A stretch of DNA of 32,547 bases, taken from contig ONIC01000104.1 of NCBI GenBank assembly GCA_900317815.1, positions 1 through 32,547 on the forward strand. Direction: 5' to 3'. The notes below the pieces were generated by a model. That model worked only from the letters and a program-made list of their open reading frames with translations. It did no database searches and had not been told where the DNA came from. Numbering within the stretch: the first letter of the stretch is position 1; each line of letters opens with the position of its first letter. Origin of the DNA: an uncultured Eubacteriales bacterium (GTDB taxonomy: Bacteria > Bacillota > Clostridia > Oscillospirales > Acutalibacteraceae). The position numbers were made by a program, and so were the translations under genes. This document shows, piece after piece, positions 16,885 through 26,160 of this stretch.

Positions 16885-19281
16885 GTGAGATGCTTTTATT
16901 GTATGGAAGAATATGATGAAGATCTCGACGTTATCTGTCCTTACTGCGGCAACGACGTTGTGGCTCCCGATGCGGACAGCTACTGTCTTGCGGCAGGTAC
17001 GGTGCTGAGTCAGCGATATGTGCTCGGCAGAGTTCTCGGTGACGGCGGCTTCGGCATAACATATATCGGTTACGACAAGGCGCTCAAGCGCAAGGTAGCC
17101 GTTAAGGAATATTTCCCGAACGATTGCGTTACACGTCAGAAGGGCGAGACTGAGGTCAGTCCCTTCAGCGGAGAGCGCGGCGAACGCTATGAACGCGGGC
17201 TCAAGAATTTCCAGACCGAGGCGCAGCGTCTTGCAAAGCTTGGCTCGATCGAGGGTGTCGTAAATGTATACGACGTATTTGCGGAAAACTCAACGGCGTA
17301 TATCGTTATGGAATACCTGAGCGGCGAAACGGTCGCTCAGATGGTCGAAGGTCACAAATTCTTAGGCTTCGGCAAGACGATGAATATTATCGTTTCGGTT
17401 CTCAAAAGCCTGAAAAACGTCCACAATGCGGGCGTTATCCACAGGGATATTTCACCTAAAAATATCATAAAGACTAAAGAGGGAAAGATCGTCCTCATAG
17501 ATTTCGGCGCGGCGAAGCCCAACACACTTATGATGTCGCGCACGGCATCGGTAGTCCTCACTCAGGGCTATGCGCCGATAGAGCAGTATGACAACAATTT
17601 AAGTCAGGGTACGTGGACCGACATATACGCAGTTGCGGCGACGATGTATTATATGCTGACAGGCGTGACTCCGGATTCCGCAAACTCTCGCCTTGTCTCC
17701 GACACGCTTGCACCCGTTTCGGAGCTTCACCCGGGACTTCCCGATAAGCTCGATGATATCATTAAAAACGCACTTGCGGTTCGCCCGGAGGACAGAACAC
17801 AGACAGCGGGAGAGCTTCTCGAGCAGATCTGGACGCTGAGAAACGCTCAGAACACAACGAGAAAGCCGAAGGCGAAGAAAAGCCCCGATCAGGCAACGAC
17901 GATCAATATCCCGCCTGTTCAGATACCGAAATCAAAGCTTCAGCAGAAGCCAAAGCCGCAGGGTCAGTGGAAAACGTATGCGGGAGGCCCCTCAAAGCCG
18001 ACAGAGGAGTTTTCAAAAGACAATATCAAAAAAAGCGAGCGTCAGCCGCATATCATAACTATACAAAGATCGGGAAGACTTGACGATCTCAACGCTCCCG
18101 ATGAGGTCGGGGAGGATACGGGAAAGCAGAGAGCAAAGGTCTCCGTTCCTCTTGTTATAGCGGCTGTGATACTCGTTATGGTGCTTGGAGGACTTGCCGC
18201 CGTCGGCTTCCTTGACAAGGCAAACAATGTTCAGGTCCCGGATTTTGTAGGGCAGAATATAGAATCTGTGCTCGGAAATTCCGAGTATCAGTTCGATTTT
18301 GAAACGATATATACATACGATCCCGATACTGATCTTGATATTATAATAAGTCAGTCGCCCGTTTCGAGCGCGCGCCACGTCAAAAAGGACTCTCCTGTTC
18401 GCCTGACCGTGAACAGCCTCGAGACCGAGGTCAGCATTCCCGTCCTGGCGAAGATGTCAGAGACTGCCGCCGTTAATACGCTCAATTCGCTTTATCTCAA
18501 GAGCGATATCATAATCGTGAACAACGATGAATTCTCAGACGGTACGGTAGTCAGCAGCGAGCCTGCAAACGGATCCAAGGTCAAGGTCGGTTCGACAGTT
18601 ACTCTCTACGTTGCGCAGAACAGCGTAAAGGTCCCGAGCCTTTACGGAAAGACGCTCCAGCAGGCGACAGACGAGCTTACCGCGCTTGGTCTTGCTATCG
18701 GAGAAGTGACATACGACTACAGCGATGAGTACGATACAGGCTGCGTTATGTCTCAGGGCATTGAGTCCGATACAAAGGTAGTCAAGGGTACGGCGGTCAC
18801 GGTTGTGATAAGTTCGGGCAAGCCCGTTCCCGTCACGCTTGAAACAACGGTCGATCTCACCGGAATGGGTACACCGTTCACGATCAAGGCTGTCTGCGAC
18901 GGCACGACAGAATACGAGCGCAAGCGTTATTCGCTTGTATTTGAGGACAGCGAGACGATCTCCGTCACCCGAAACATCAACGAGGGCACAAAGGTCGTTG
19001 AGATCTACATAGACGATGAGCTTTATTGTACATATCACTTCGACTTTGAAAGCGGAGTCGTTACCGAAGGTGAGCAGTACGAGGTCAGCGCCCAGAAGCG
19101 CCGCTCGGAGAGCAGCAAGTCGGAAAGCTCGAAATCATCGTCAAAGAGCGAGCCGTCACGCTCGGAAGAGGAGCCGGGCGAATCCGCAGCGCCGAGAGAG
19201 GAATCTCGGACCTCGTCTCAGGCATCATCGGAAAGCTCTGCTTCGTCGGGAGTGTTATTCCCGCTTTTCGGAAACGATTGA
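16885..19281 (+). CDS. Membrane Ser/Thr protein kinase with N-terminal zinc ribbon and three PASTA repeats
   Basis: About 798 aa. In order: a zinc ribbon (CFYC at 3-6, CPYC at 18-21); a kinase domain at about 45-315 with the glycine loop GDGGFG, VAVKEYF lysine, HRDISPKN and DFG; a Pro/Lys-rich linker; one membrane helix at about 420-443; three extracellular PASTA repeats (about 449-645); a beta-rich region; and a Ser/Glu-rich tail. PrkC/PknB kinases of this plan sense muropeptides and control wall growth and division. The catalytic-loop Lys normally two residues after HRD-Asp is Ser here. The GTG at 16885 has GGAAGGGGG about 10 nt upstream and gives the expected MRCFYC start; TTG at 16861 is the alternative. 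No partner PP2C phosphatase is adjacent. Confidence 0.88.
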   Translation: MRCFYCMEEYDEDLDVICPYCGNDVVAPDADSYCLAAGTVLSQRYVLGRVLGDGGFGITYIGYDKALKRKVAVKEYFPNDCVTRQKGETEVSPFSGERGERYERGLKNFQTEAQRLAKLGSIEGVVNVYDVFAENSTAYIVMEYLSGETVAQMVEGHKFLGFGKTMNIIVSVLKSLKNVHNAGVIHRDISPKNIIKTKEGKIVLIDFGAAKPNTLMMSRTASVVLTQGYAPIEQYDNNLSQGTWTDIYAVAATMYYMLTGVTPDSANSRLVSDTLAPVSELHPGLPDKLDDIIKNALAVRPEDRTQTAGELLEQIWTLRNAQNTTRKPKAKKSPDQATTINIPPVQIPKSKLQQKPKPQGQWKTYAGGPSKPTEEFSKDNIKKSERQPHIITIQRSGRLDDLNAPDEVGEDTGKQRAKVSVPLVIAAVILVMVLGGLAAVGFLDKANNVQVPDFVGQNIESVLGNSEYQFDFETIYTYDPDTDLDIIISQSPVSSARHVKKDSPVRLTVNSLETEVSIPVLAKMSETAAVNTLNSLYLKSDIIIVNNDEFSDGTVVSSEPANGSKVKVGSTVTLYVAQNSVKVPSLYGKTLQQATDELTALGLAIGEVTYDYSDEYDTGCVMSQGIESDTKVVKGTAVTVVISSGKPVPVTLETTVDLTGMGTPFTIKAVCDGTTEYERKRYSLVFEDSETISVTRNINEGTKVVEIYIDDELYCTYHFDFESGVVTEGEQYEVSAQKRRSESSKSESSKSSSKSEPSRSEEEPGESAAPREESRTSSQASSESSASSGVLFPLFGND

Positions 19282-19294
19282 CAGTAAAAATTTT

Positions 19295-19320
19295 GGGGAC
19301 GCACTGTGCGTCCCCTTTTT
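19295..19320 (+). terminator. Terminator of the kinase gene, possibly bidirectional
   Basis: GGGGACGCAC pairs with GTGCGTCCCC, followed by five T on the plus strand. On the minus strand the same stem is followed by AAAATTTTT and lies 4 nt past the sufU stop, so it probably also ends the SUF operon. Confidence 0.85.
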
Positions 19321-19324
19321 GTAA

Positions 19325-19756
19325 TTATCGGTCATTTTCGTTTATCATCTTATCGAGTGTGCGCCATGAAAGCACGGCGCATTTTACCCTTGCGGGCATA
19401 TGGGAAATATCGCGCAGAGCTCCCGCTTCCTCAAGTTCATCTATTTCCTCGTCCGAAGCGTCTCCCTGTATCATTCTCAGAAAAATATCGGAAAGTCTTC
19501 GGGCGTCGGTAATAGTTCTGCCGATGATAAGCTCGAGCATAATATCCGCCGATGCCTGCGATACGGCGCAGCCGACCCCTGAGAAGCTCCCGCTTTTGAT
19601 AGTGTCGCCGTCGATTTCGAGATTAAGCGTCAGACTGTCGCCGCAGCTCGGATTAACTCCGTCAAGACTGCACGTTGCGTAAGGCAGTTCGTGCTTGTGC
19701 ATTGGATTCATATTGTGATCGAGAAGGACCTCGTTATAAAAGCCTCGGCTGTCCAT
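19325..19756 (-). CDS. sufU: SufU-type Fe-S assembly / sulfur transfer protein
   Basis: 143 aa, SufU/IscU-like fold. Three conserved Cys are visible: NPSCGDSL, GVGCAVSQASADI and RVKCAVLSW; with an Asp they bind zinc in SufU. In Gram-positive SUF systems SufU accepts sulfur from SufS and passes it to the SufBCD scaffold. The ATG overlaps the sufS stop by one base (TAATG), so the pair is coupled. It is the last gene of the operon and ends at the shared terminator. Slightly shorter than some homologues but complete. Confidence 0.9.
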   Translation of the reverse strand: MDSRGFYNEVLLDHNMNPMHKHELPYATCSLDGVNPSCGDSLTLNLEIDGDTIKSGSFSGVGCAVSQASADIMLELIIGRTITDARRLSDIFLRMIQGDASDEEIDELEEAGALRDISHMPARVKCAVLSWRTLDKMINENDR

Positions 19757-20973
19757 TATCTGTACCCCATTCTTTCACGTATTGTCGAAACGCTGTGCAA
19801 AAAGCGGTCGATCTCATCGGTCGTATTGTAAAACATCAGACTTGCGCGGGAAGATGAGTAGACGCCGAGGTGATGCAGGAGCGGCTGTGCGCAGTGGTGT
19901 CCCGCGCGGATACATATTCCGTCTGCGCTGAGTATCTCGCTGACATCGTGCGGGTGGACCCCGTCGATTGTAAACGAGAGTATGCCCGAGTGGTCGGCGT
20001 AGTCTTCCGAGCCTAATATGCGGACATTCTTTATGCGTGACAAACCGTCAAATGCATACTTTGTAAGCTCCAGCTCACGCTGCCGTATCGCGTCCGTATC
20101 TGTTTTTTCGTAATAGTCAATGGCCGACTTGAAAGCGTGTATTCCCGCAGCGTTGAGTGTGCCTGCTTCGAACTTGTGCGGCAGCTCCGCATAGACTTCA
20201 CCGCCGAGCGTCACCGACTCTATCATTTCGCCGCCTGTCATAAAGGGCGGCATTTTTTCAAGCAGTTTACGCTTTCCGTAAAGTACGCCCACTCCCATAG
20301 GCCCGAGCATCTTGTGTGCGGAAAAAGCGAGCAGATCTATGTCGAGAGCCTGAACATCTGTCTTTTCATGAGGCACAGACTGTGCGCCGTCAGCCAGAAC
20401 AACAGCGCCGACCGAGTGCGCCGCATTTATGATCTTTTCAAGCGGCGGGCGGGCTCCCGTGACGTTCGATACAACGCCGATTGCAACTATCTTAGTGTTT
20501 TCGGTAATGCAGCGCTCGATCTCGTCATCGTGAAATGAACCTTTTTCATCACACATCATATATACAAGCTCTGCGCCCGTTCTCCGCGAGGCTTCTCTCC
20601 ACGGCAGCATATTGCTGTGGTGCTCTGCGACCGATACAACGATCCTGTCGCAGGGGGTAAGCTCCGCAGACAGACTGTATGCGGCAAGATTGATCGCCGA
20701 GGTAGCGTTTGTTGTGAAGATTATCTCCTTTTCGCTCTCTGCGTTTATAAACCTGCGCACAGCGTTTCGCGCGTCCTCAACGGCTTTTGTCGCTGCAAGA
20801 CTTATTTCATAGAAACCCCGCATGGGATTGCTGTTTATCGTCTCGTAAAATGTCTTTTCGGCGTCGATAACGCATTGCGGTTTCTGAGAGGTAGCGGCAT
20901 TATCAAGATAAACGCCGCTGATATTTCCGAATATCGGGAAGTCGTCCCGAATAGCCTTGTCTGTATTATTCAT
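19756..20973 (-). CDS. sufS: Cysteine desulfurase SufS
   Basis: 405-aa class V aminotransferase-fold PLP enzyme that takes sulfur from L-cysteine as a persulfide. The N-terminus VYLDNAATSQKP, AEHHSNMLPW, ADGAQSVPH, the PLP lysine in FSAHKMLGPMG and the catalytic Cys in IRAGHHCAQPLL are the SufS hallmarks. The start overlaps the sufD stop by 8 nt with GGGAG 7 nt upstream. Adjacent sufU is its activator in Firmicutes. Length is normal. Confidence 0.95.
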   Translation of the reverse strand: MNNTDKAIRDDFPIFGNISGVYLDNAATSQKPQCVIDAEKTFYETINSNPMRGFYEISLAATKAVEDARNAVRRFINAESEKEIIFTTNATSAINLAAYSLSAELTPCDRIVVSVAEHHSNMLPWREASRRTGAELVYMMCDEKGSFHDDEIERCITENTKIVAIGVVSNVTGARPPLEKIINAAHSVGAVVLADGAQSVPHEKTDVQALDIDLLAFSAHKMLGPMGVGVLYGKRKLLEKMPPFMTGGEMIESVTLGGEVYAELPHKFEAGTLNAAGIHAFKSAIDYYEKTDTDAIRQRELELTKYAFDGLSRIKNVRILGSEDYADHSGILSFTIDGVHPHDVSEILSADGICIRAGHHCAQPLLHHLGVYSSSRASLMFYNTTDEIDRFLHSVSTIRERMGYR

Positions 20974-21955
20974 AACGATCTCCCGTTTCAGCTCCTATAA
21001 GCTTTGTCGTATCGCTGTCGTTTACAAGATGCAGGAACGAATCGGCAACAGAAGCCTTCAAAAGTCGTGCGGCTTGCTCCTTTGAGATCCCGCGCGACTG
21101 AAAGTACATAAGAGTCTCGCCCGAGATATCTCCGATAGTTGCACCGTGCGTTCCGTTTACGTCCTCCTCGCTGCACAGTATCACTGGGAGAGTTCGGTTG
21201 ATGATATCGTCCGACAGCAGCAGAACATTTTCCGTTTCACTTCCGTGGGAGCCCTTCGAGCCGCGCCGGAAATCAATAGTTCCTCTGAATATCTTCTGAG
21301 CGTTCGAGTCAAGAGCGCCGTTTGCAGTGATCTCACTTTCCGTGCGCCTGCCTTTGTGAGATACGTTGCAGTTTATGTCGAGCTTGTCGTTTTCGTCTGC
21401 AAGATATGAGGTGTGCGAGACAAATCGGCTGTTGTCGCCGTATAGCTCTGCGTCGGTGTTTATATAAGTGCCGATCGTTCCGGGCAGGAATGCAAGCTGC
21501 GTGAAGGCGGCGCATTCGGAAACTCTTGAGCGTATGTCGCAAACAAGCTCGCCGCTTTTTTTGCAAAGCTGAGTTGCAACAAGCTTTACGTGAGCGCCTT
21601 TTTGAATATCTGCGTTTATCTTTACAGACAGCCGCCTGTCTCCGTGAATGTTTACATATACTGTCAGCTCGCTGTTCTCACACGCACGGATATCGACTGC
21701 GGCGGCGCTGTATTCTCCGCTGCTTTCAATAGTGACACGCGATACTTTCTCTTCATCATTTTCACAGACGATCACCGCTTCGGGACAGCTTCCGAAAAGA
21801 AGCGTTTCTTCGTCGAGAGGTCTGTATTTTGTTATTGTCCCGTCGGATCTGATGCTCGCATCGTTTGGCGGACATACTCTCTCAACGGCGGCATTGTTCA
21901 TTTTCAGAAAATGCCACGTCGGAGACGGGAGCTTGTTTATAATAATTTCACTCAT
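20966..21955 (-). CDS. sufD: SufD-like Fe-S scaffold subunit
   Basis: 329 aa, a member of the SufBD family built on a beta-helix. The C-terminal region is diagnostic: ETENVLLLSDDIINRTLPVIL, CSEEDVNGTHGATIGDI and ETLMYFQSRGISKEQAARLL. It is shorter than typical SufD (about 420 aa), with a compact N-terminus. It would pair with SufB and SufC in the scaffold complex. It follows sufB by 15 nt. SufB itself is the separate longer neighbour, so the B/D assignment is clear. Confidence 0.88.
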   Translation of the reverse strand: MSEIIINKLPSPTWHFLKMNNAAVERVCPPNDASIRSDGTITKYRPLDEETLLFGSCPEAVIVCENDEEKVSRVTIESSGEYSAAAVDIRACENSELTVYVNIHGDRRLSVKINADIQKGAHVKLVATQLCKKSGELVCDIRSRVSECAAFTQLAFLPGTIGTYINTDAELYGDNSRFVSHTSYLADENDKLDINCNVSHKGRRTESEITANGALDSNAQKIFRGTIDFRRGSKGSHGSETENVLLLSDDIINRTLPVILCSEEDVNGTHGATIGDISGETLMYFQSRGISKEQAARLLKASVADSFLHLVNDSDTTKLIGAETGDRYE

Positions 21956-21970
21956 TCACAGATCACCTTA

Positions 21971-23374
21971 TTATCGTTCCGGCTTCATTTCAAGCCTGAT
22001 AAGATTGTTCATTTCCACGGCGTATTCAAGCGGCAGCTCCTTTGAAACACTGTCGGCAAAGCCGCTTACGATCAGCGCTCTTGCGTCCTCCTCGCTCATG
22101 CCGCGTGACATAAGGTAGAAGACCTCATCGTCACTGATGCGGCCGATCCTCGCTTCGTGTCCGACGGCGCAGTCGCTCGTGCGGATATCTATAGCGGGGA
22201 TAGTGTCGGAGCGTGAGATATCATCGAGCATAAGAGATTCGCAGGATACCGACGATCTTGATCCCTTGGCATTTTTATTTATCACAACGGCGCTGCGGTA
22301 TGTGCTGACGCCGCCGCTTTTGGAGATGGAGCGTGTATTTATTGCGGAGCTTGTGTCGGGTGCGCTGTGGACTACCTTTGCGCCTGTGTCAAGATCCTGT
22401 CCCTCTCCGGCAAACGTGATACCCGTAAATTCCATAGACGAGCCCTTGCCTTTTAAGATCGTCATGGGGTAGAGGTACGAGGTGTGCGAGCCGAAAGAGC
22501 CCGAGACCCATTCCACTCTGCCGCCCTCTTCGGCAACGGCGCGCTTTGTGTTAAGGTTGAACATATTTTTCGACCAGTTTTCGATAGTCGAGTATCTCAG
22601 CGTTGAATTTTTTCCGACATACAGCTCAACGCAGCCTGCGTGAAGATTTGCTACGTTGTATTTCGGAGCGGAGCAGCCTTCGATAAAGTGAAGATATGCG
22701 TTGTCCTCAACGATAATGAGCGTGTGTTCAAACTGTCCCGCACCCTTTGCATTCAGCCTGAAATACGATTGGAGCGGTATGTCAAGATGAACTCCCGACG
22801 GAACATACGCGAACGATCCGCCGGACCATACTGCGCCGTGGAGAGCCGCAAATTTGTGATCTGCAGGCGGCACGAGCTTCATAAATCTGTCTTTGATAAG
22901 CTCTGCGTATTCGCCTCTGAGAGCGCTTTCAAGATCTGTATATACAACGCCCTGCTTTGATACGCTGTCCCGTACATTGTGGTAAACAAGCTCGGAATCG
23001 TACTGCGCGCCTACTCCCGCAAGCGAGCTTCTTTCCGCCTGCGGGATACCGAGCCGCTCGAACGTATCCTTTATATCCTCGGGAACATCGTCCCAGCTCT
23101 GCTTCATATCGCTCTTCGGGCGGACATAGGTCGAGATGTTGTCGATGTCAAGTCCCGAAAGCGGAGGTCCCCAATCGGGGATATCGAGCCTGTTGTAAAT
23201 CTCAAGCGATCTCAGGCGAAACTCCCTCATCCAGTCGGGATCGTTTTTTTCTTCCGATAATTTCAGGACGATCTCTTCGGTCAGCCCCGATCTCATACGG
23301 TAATCATTGTTTTCCTTGTCACGGATATCATATATGCTGCGGTCGATGTCCGTGACTGTCTTATTGCTGCCCAA
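21971..23374 (-). CDS. sufB: Fe-S cluster scaffold protein SufB
   Basis: 467 aa, normal SufB length. The N-terminus (GLTEEIVLKLSEEKNDPDWM) and VYTDLESALRGEYAELIKDRFM are typical. The C-terminal beta-helix includes GVSTYRSAVVINKNAKGSRS, with Cys in SVSCESLMLDD and ATIP-type dyads (DTIPAIDI, CAVGHEARIG). SufB is the sulfur acceptor and cluster-building subunit of SufBCD. It lies 12 nt downstream of sufC and reads the same way. Confidence 0.95.
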   Translation of the reverse strand: MGSNKTVTDIDRSIYDIRDKENNDYRMRSGLTEEIVLKLSEEKNDPDWMREFRLRSLEIYNRLDIPDWGPPLSGLDIDNISTYVRPKSDMKQSWDDVPEDIKDTFERLGIPQAERSSLAGVGAQYDSELVYHNVRDSVSKQGVVYTDLESALRGEYAELIKDRFMKLVPPADHKFAALHGAVWSGGSFAYVPSGVHLDIPLQSYFRLNAKGAGQFEHTLIIVEDNAYLHFIEGCSAPKYNVANLHAGCVELYVGKNSTLRYSTIENWSKNMFNLNTKRAVAEEGGRVEWVSGSFGSHTSYLYPMTILKGKGSSMEFTGITFAGEGQDLDTGAKVVHSAPDTSSAINTRSISKSGGVSTYRSAVVINKNAKGSRSSVSCESLMLDDISRSDTIPAIDIRTSDCAVGHEARIGRISDDEVFYLMSRGMSEEDARALIVSGFADSVSKELPLEYAVEMNNLIRLEMKPER

Positions 23375-23386
23375 AATATCCGCTCC

Positions 23387-24133
23387 TTAGCTGTTTTCAA
23401 ATTCGGCAAAGCCGTTTTCGTTTATTTCATTTACAAGCTCTGCGCCGCCCGATTTAATGATCCTGCCGCCGACAAGAACGTGAGTGCGGTCAACACTGAT
23501 CGCTTCAAGTATCCTTGTGCTGTGAGTTATGACGAGCAGACTGCCGCCGTAGTTTTCGACATATTCCTTGATACCCTTTGAAACTATCCTTACTGCGTCA
23601 ACATCAAGTCCCGAATCGGTCTCGTCCAAAACGGCGAGCGAGGGCTTCAGCAGGAGCATCTGGAGTATTTCTGACTTTTTCTTCTCTCCGCCTGAAAATC
23701 CGACGTTCAGCTCTCTGTCCGCATATGACGGATCCATTTCAAGCAGCTCCATCGCCTCATTCAGCTCTTTTTTGAACTCCCAGAGCTTTACTCTCTGAGA
23801 GCGCCGCTGTTCGACCGCTGTTCTGAGAAATGATGACAGCGATACTCCGCCGATCTCGGGAGGATTTTGAAACGACATAAATATTCCCGCTCTTGCGCGC
23901 TTGTCGGGTGCGGCGTTCGTGATATCCTGTCCCATAAATATTATTTTACCCGACTCAGTTTTGTATGCGGGATTGCCTACGACTGCGCTGCCGAGAGTCG
24001 ATTTGCCCGCTCCGTTAGGTCCCATTAAAACGTGTACCTCGCCGCTGTCAACAGTCAGGTCGATGTCGTGCAGGATATGCTTTTCTCCGATGCTGACATT
24101 CAGTTTCTTGATACTTAATACATTTTCACTCAT
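23387..24133 (-). CDS. sufC: SUF system ATPase SufC
   Basis: 248-aa ABC-type ATPase without a membrane partner. Walker A is GPNGAGKST, the signature FSGGEKKKSEILQ is the SufC variant, Walker B is LAVLDETDSGLD, and the switch His is in LLVITHSTRIL. It powers the SufB/SufD scaffold. The start overlaps the regulator stop as ATGA, placing the repressor and the ATPase under the same translation stream. Confidence 0.95.
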   Translation of the reverse strand: MSENVLSIKKLNVSIGEKHILHDIDLTVDSGEVHVLMGPNGAGKSTLGSAVVGNPAYKTESGKIIFMGQDITNAAPDKRARAGIFMSFQNPPEIGGVSLSSFLRTAVEQRRSQRVKLWEFKKELNEAMELLEMDPSYADRELNVGFSGGEKKKSEILQMLLLKPSLAVLDETDSGLDVDAVRIVSKGIKEYVENYGGSLLVITHSTRILEAISVDRTHVLVGGRIIKSGGAELVNEINENGFAEFENS

Positions 24134-24549
24134 TTATATTCCTCCGATATATTTGCCGCTACATCGGCAAGTGTCTTACTGTCCAGAAAATTTGAGATGA
24201 GCTCTCCCAGTTCATTCCAGATCGGAAAGGTGCAGCAGCTTTTGTAGTTTTCACAGTGAGCGCCGCCGCCGCACGATACAGGCTCGATCGTGTCCTCGGC
24301 TGCTCGGAGTATCTCCGACAGAGAGTATTGAGACGGAGCCTTTGTAAGTCTGTAGCCGCCCCCTCTTCCCGAAGCCGCTTCGACAAAGCCTGCCTTTGAC
24401 AGCCTTGCCATAATGCTTTCACTGTATTTGAGAGATATCTGCTGCTTCTGCGCGATCTGTTTGAGCGCAACAAACTCGCCCTGCCCGCCGTCTGACGCAA
24501 GCTGTGCCAGAACTCTGACGGCGTATTTCCCTTTGCTTGAGATCATCAT
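24130..24549 (-). CDS. iscR: Rrf2-family regulator, IscR-like, of the SUF operon
   Basis: 139-aa winged-helix regulator, with MISSKGKYAVRVLAQLA at the N-terminus and the recognition region ISLKYSESIMARLSKAG. Cys93, Cys99 and Cys105/106 (SCGGGAHCENYKSCC) match the cluster-binding position of IscR-type proteins. This supports an Fe-S sensor that represses its own operon when clusters are plentiful. Two tandem ATGs start it; the SD is weak (ACGG close to the ATG). It heads iscR-sufCBDSU, behind a consensus promoter whose spacer holds the putative operator. Cysteine-sensing Rrf2 proteins (CymR) are an alternative, but the Cys cluster favours IscR. Confidence 0.85.
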   Translation of the reverse strand: MMISSKGKYAVRVLAQLASDGGQGEFVALKQIAQKQQISLKYSESIMARLSKAGFVEAASGRGGGYRLTKAPSQYSLSEILRAAEDTIEPVSCGGGAHCENYKSCCTFPIWNELGELISNFLDSKTLADVAANISEEYK

Positions 24550-24635
24550 ACCGTTTACCCGCTTTGTTGTTGTTATCGCTGCACTTCGACAGGAGCTGTT
24601 AAATCGCCTATCGGTTCAGTATGCTTACAACGAAT

Positions 24636-24666
24636 ATTATATACCTATCAACCTACTATGTCAATA
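24636..24666 (-). promoter_or_regulatory. SUF operon promoter with operator-like half-sites
   Basis: On the minus strand, perfect TTGACA (24659-24664) and TATAAT (24636-24641) are spaced by 17 nt. The spacer contains TAGTAGGT and ATAGGT, the same blocks that make up the 15-bp operator of the gamma-glutamyl operon at 28276-28318. ATAGGT sits at the same distance from the -10 in both. Transcription would start near 24629, about 80 nt before iscR. A regulator bound here would block RNA polymerase. Confidence 0.8.
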
Positions 24667-24683
24667 GGCAAATTGCAAATAAA

Positions 24684-24714
24684 TAGCTCGGGATCAGAAA
24701 TGAGTCCCGAGCTA
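24684..24714 (-). terminator. Terminator of the gamma-glutamyl operon
   Basis: TAGCTCGGGA pairs with TCCCGAGCTA over 10 bp, starting 5 nt past the GCS2-type gene stop; the minus strand continues ATTTATTTG. It separates this operon from the SUF promoter 20 nt further on. Confidence 0.75.
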
Positions 24715-24719
24715 ATATG

Positions 24720-26144
24720 TTATAATTGAGCGTAAAGCCTGATGATCTCGTTCAGATCGGTGCCGCGATCGAGAAGCGAAAGCATAGTCTTAGCGGGATT
24801 GGTCCTGTTTTCTATCCTCTTGAAAAGCGGTTCGATAAAACGCTCCTCCCCAAGCCCTCGTTCGATAAGCGCGTCCTTTGCAATGTCAGTGACTGTCCGA
24901 GCGAGTTCCCACAGTTTGTTTTCGTCGATATATTCGGGAAGCGTTCCGCGCACGAAAAGCTTGCGCAGCTCGCTTGCCGTGTAGCCGTTATGGTACAGAA
25001 CCGTATCATTCTCCATGAGCTTTGAAAGCTTATCCACACTTATCATCGCTCCGAGATGAAAAGCTGCCGTTGTCATACATTCTCCGATCGGCTGACAGCA
25101 GACGCTGCGAAATTCGATCGTACCCCTGTATGTCAGGTCTTCGAATTTGAACGTGCGCAGGTAGCGCAGATCTTCAAGCTCGGGCGTAAATTCTATCGTC
25201 TCATAGCCGCCTGTCTCACTGCTGAAATACTCTCCCTTAACGCTGTCTCGTCCGAGATATTCGATAATATTGATCGGCTCGAAATTTATGTATTTGTCGC
25301 CGCGCTCGGCGCAGTAGATCGACGTGGAGGCTATGTAGTTCAGAATATCGTCGGCGCACGAAAACTCGCAGTCGTACATACCAATATTGTGCGGATTTAT
25401 CCCGTGCGGGCTGTTTTCCCAGAACATATCGCGGCAGCAGAGCAGGCTGCTGTCCTCGCCGAGCAGGACGGAGTTTGAAAACAGCAGAGCTTTGATCGGT
25501 TCGAGCTTTGAAAAAGTGTTGAGCGTCTGCGCAAGCTTTGAATGATCTGCGTCAAGCTGTACCTGTGATGCGCTCGAGAACGTGCCGTACTGCGGGTATT
25601 CGTGAAAATACATAGGAAGCTTGTACTTGGTGTAGCTGTGCAGATGATGGAACAGCATTCTGTAACGTCCGTTCTCGATAGGGATATTGCGGTTTACCTT
25701 CCAGTGCGGATTAACGCCCATTCCCGTCAGAGTATGACCGCTTTCGGAGAGCACGTCCGATATAAACTTATAGTACGTGCAAAATCTGTCATAGATGATA
25801 TTGAGATCGTGTTCTCTGCCGAAGGACAGTTCGAGATTATTGTACGAGCAGTCGTAGGAGAGAATATCGCCGTGCTCTTTGCTTTGGCAGGCGCAGACAT
25901 TCTTATCATCGTCAAGACCGATCACCTTGAAGCCGAACCGCTCGATAAACCTGTCCGTAAGGTTGTGGACCACTGAAAAGTCAACTGCTTTGCCGCTCAG
26001 ATTTACTACAGGCATTTCAAACTCTACTCCTATGTACCGATCACGCTGCGCCAGTGTCGGTTCGATGTACTTCTTGTAAAGCTCGTTTATGATCGTTTGT
26101 CTCTCATATCTTTTATGTGTATATGCCTGATCGGTCTTGCACAT
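24720..26144 (-). CDS. GCS2-type glutamate-cysteine ligase-like protein
   Basis: 474 aa, resembling the GCS2 carboxylate-amine ligases (the plant/EgtA class of gamma-glutamylcysteine synthetase). Visible motifs are the N-terminal metal-binding IGVEFEMPV, SYNNLELSFGREHDL, SSASQVQLDADHSKLAQTLN, GTIEFRSVCCQPIGE and a C-terminal NPAKTMLSLLDRG. The expected reaction is ATP-dependent gamma-glutamyl amide formation, with cysteine or another amine as acceptor. The ATG at 26144 has AAGGTG 6 nt upstream; GTG at 26153 is less likely. It is the third gene of an operon, 16 nt after the amidotransferase. Two unrelated ligase families in one operon is odd: one may serve a different acceptor. Confidence 0.72.
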   Translation of the reverse strand: MCKTDQAYTHKRYERQTIINELYKKYIEPTLAQRDRYIGVEFEMPVVNLSGKAVDFSVVHNLTDRFIERFGFKVIGLDDDKNVCACQSKEHGDILSYDCSYNNLELSFGREHDLNIIYDRFCTYYKFISDVLSESGHTLTGMGVNPHWKVNRNIPIENGRYRMLFHHLHSYTKYKLPMYFHEYPQYGTFSSASQVQLDADHSKLAQTLNTFSKLEPIKALLFSNSVLLGEDSSLLCCRDMFWENSPHGINPHNIGMYDCEFSCADDILNYIASTSIYCAERGDKYINFEPINIIEYLGRDSVKGEYFSSETGGYETIEFTPELEDLRYLRTFKFEDLTYRGTIEFRSVCCQPIGECMTTAAFHLGAMISVDKLSKLMENDTVLYHNGYTASELRKLFVRGTLPEYIDENKLWELARTVTDIAKDALIERGLGEERFIEPLFKRIENRTNPAKTMLSLLDRGTDLNEIIRLYAQL

Positions 26145-26160
26145 ATTATTCACCTTACTT

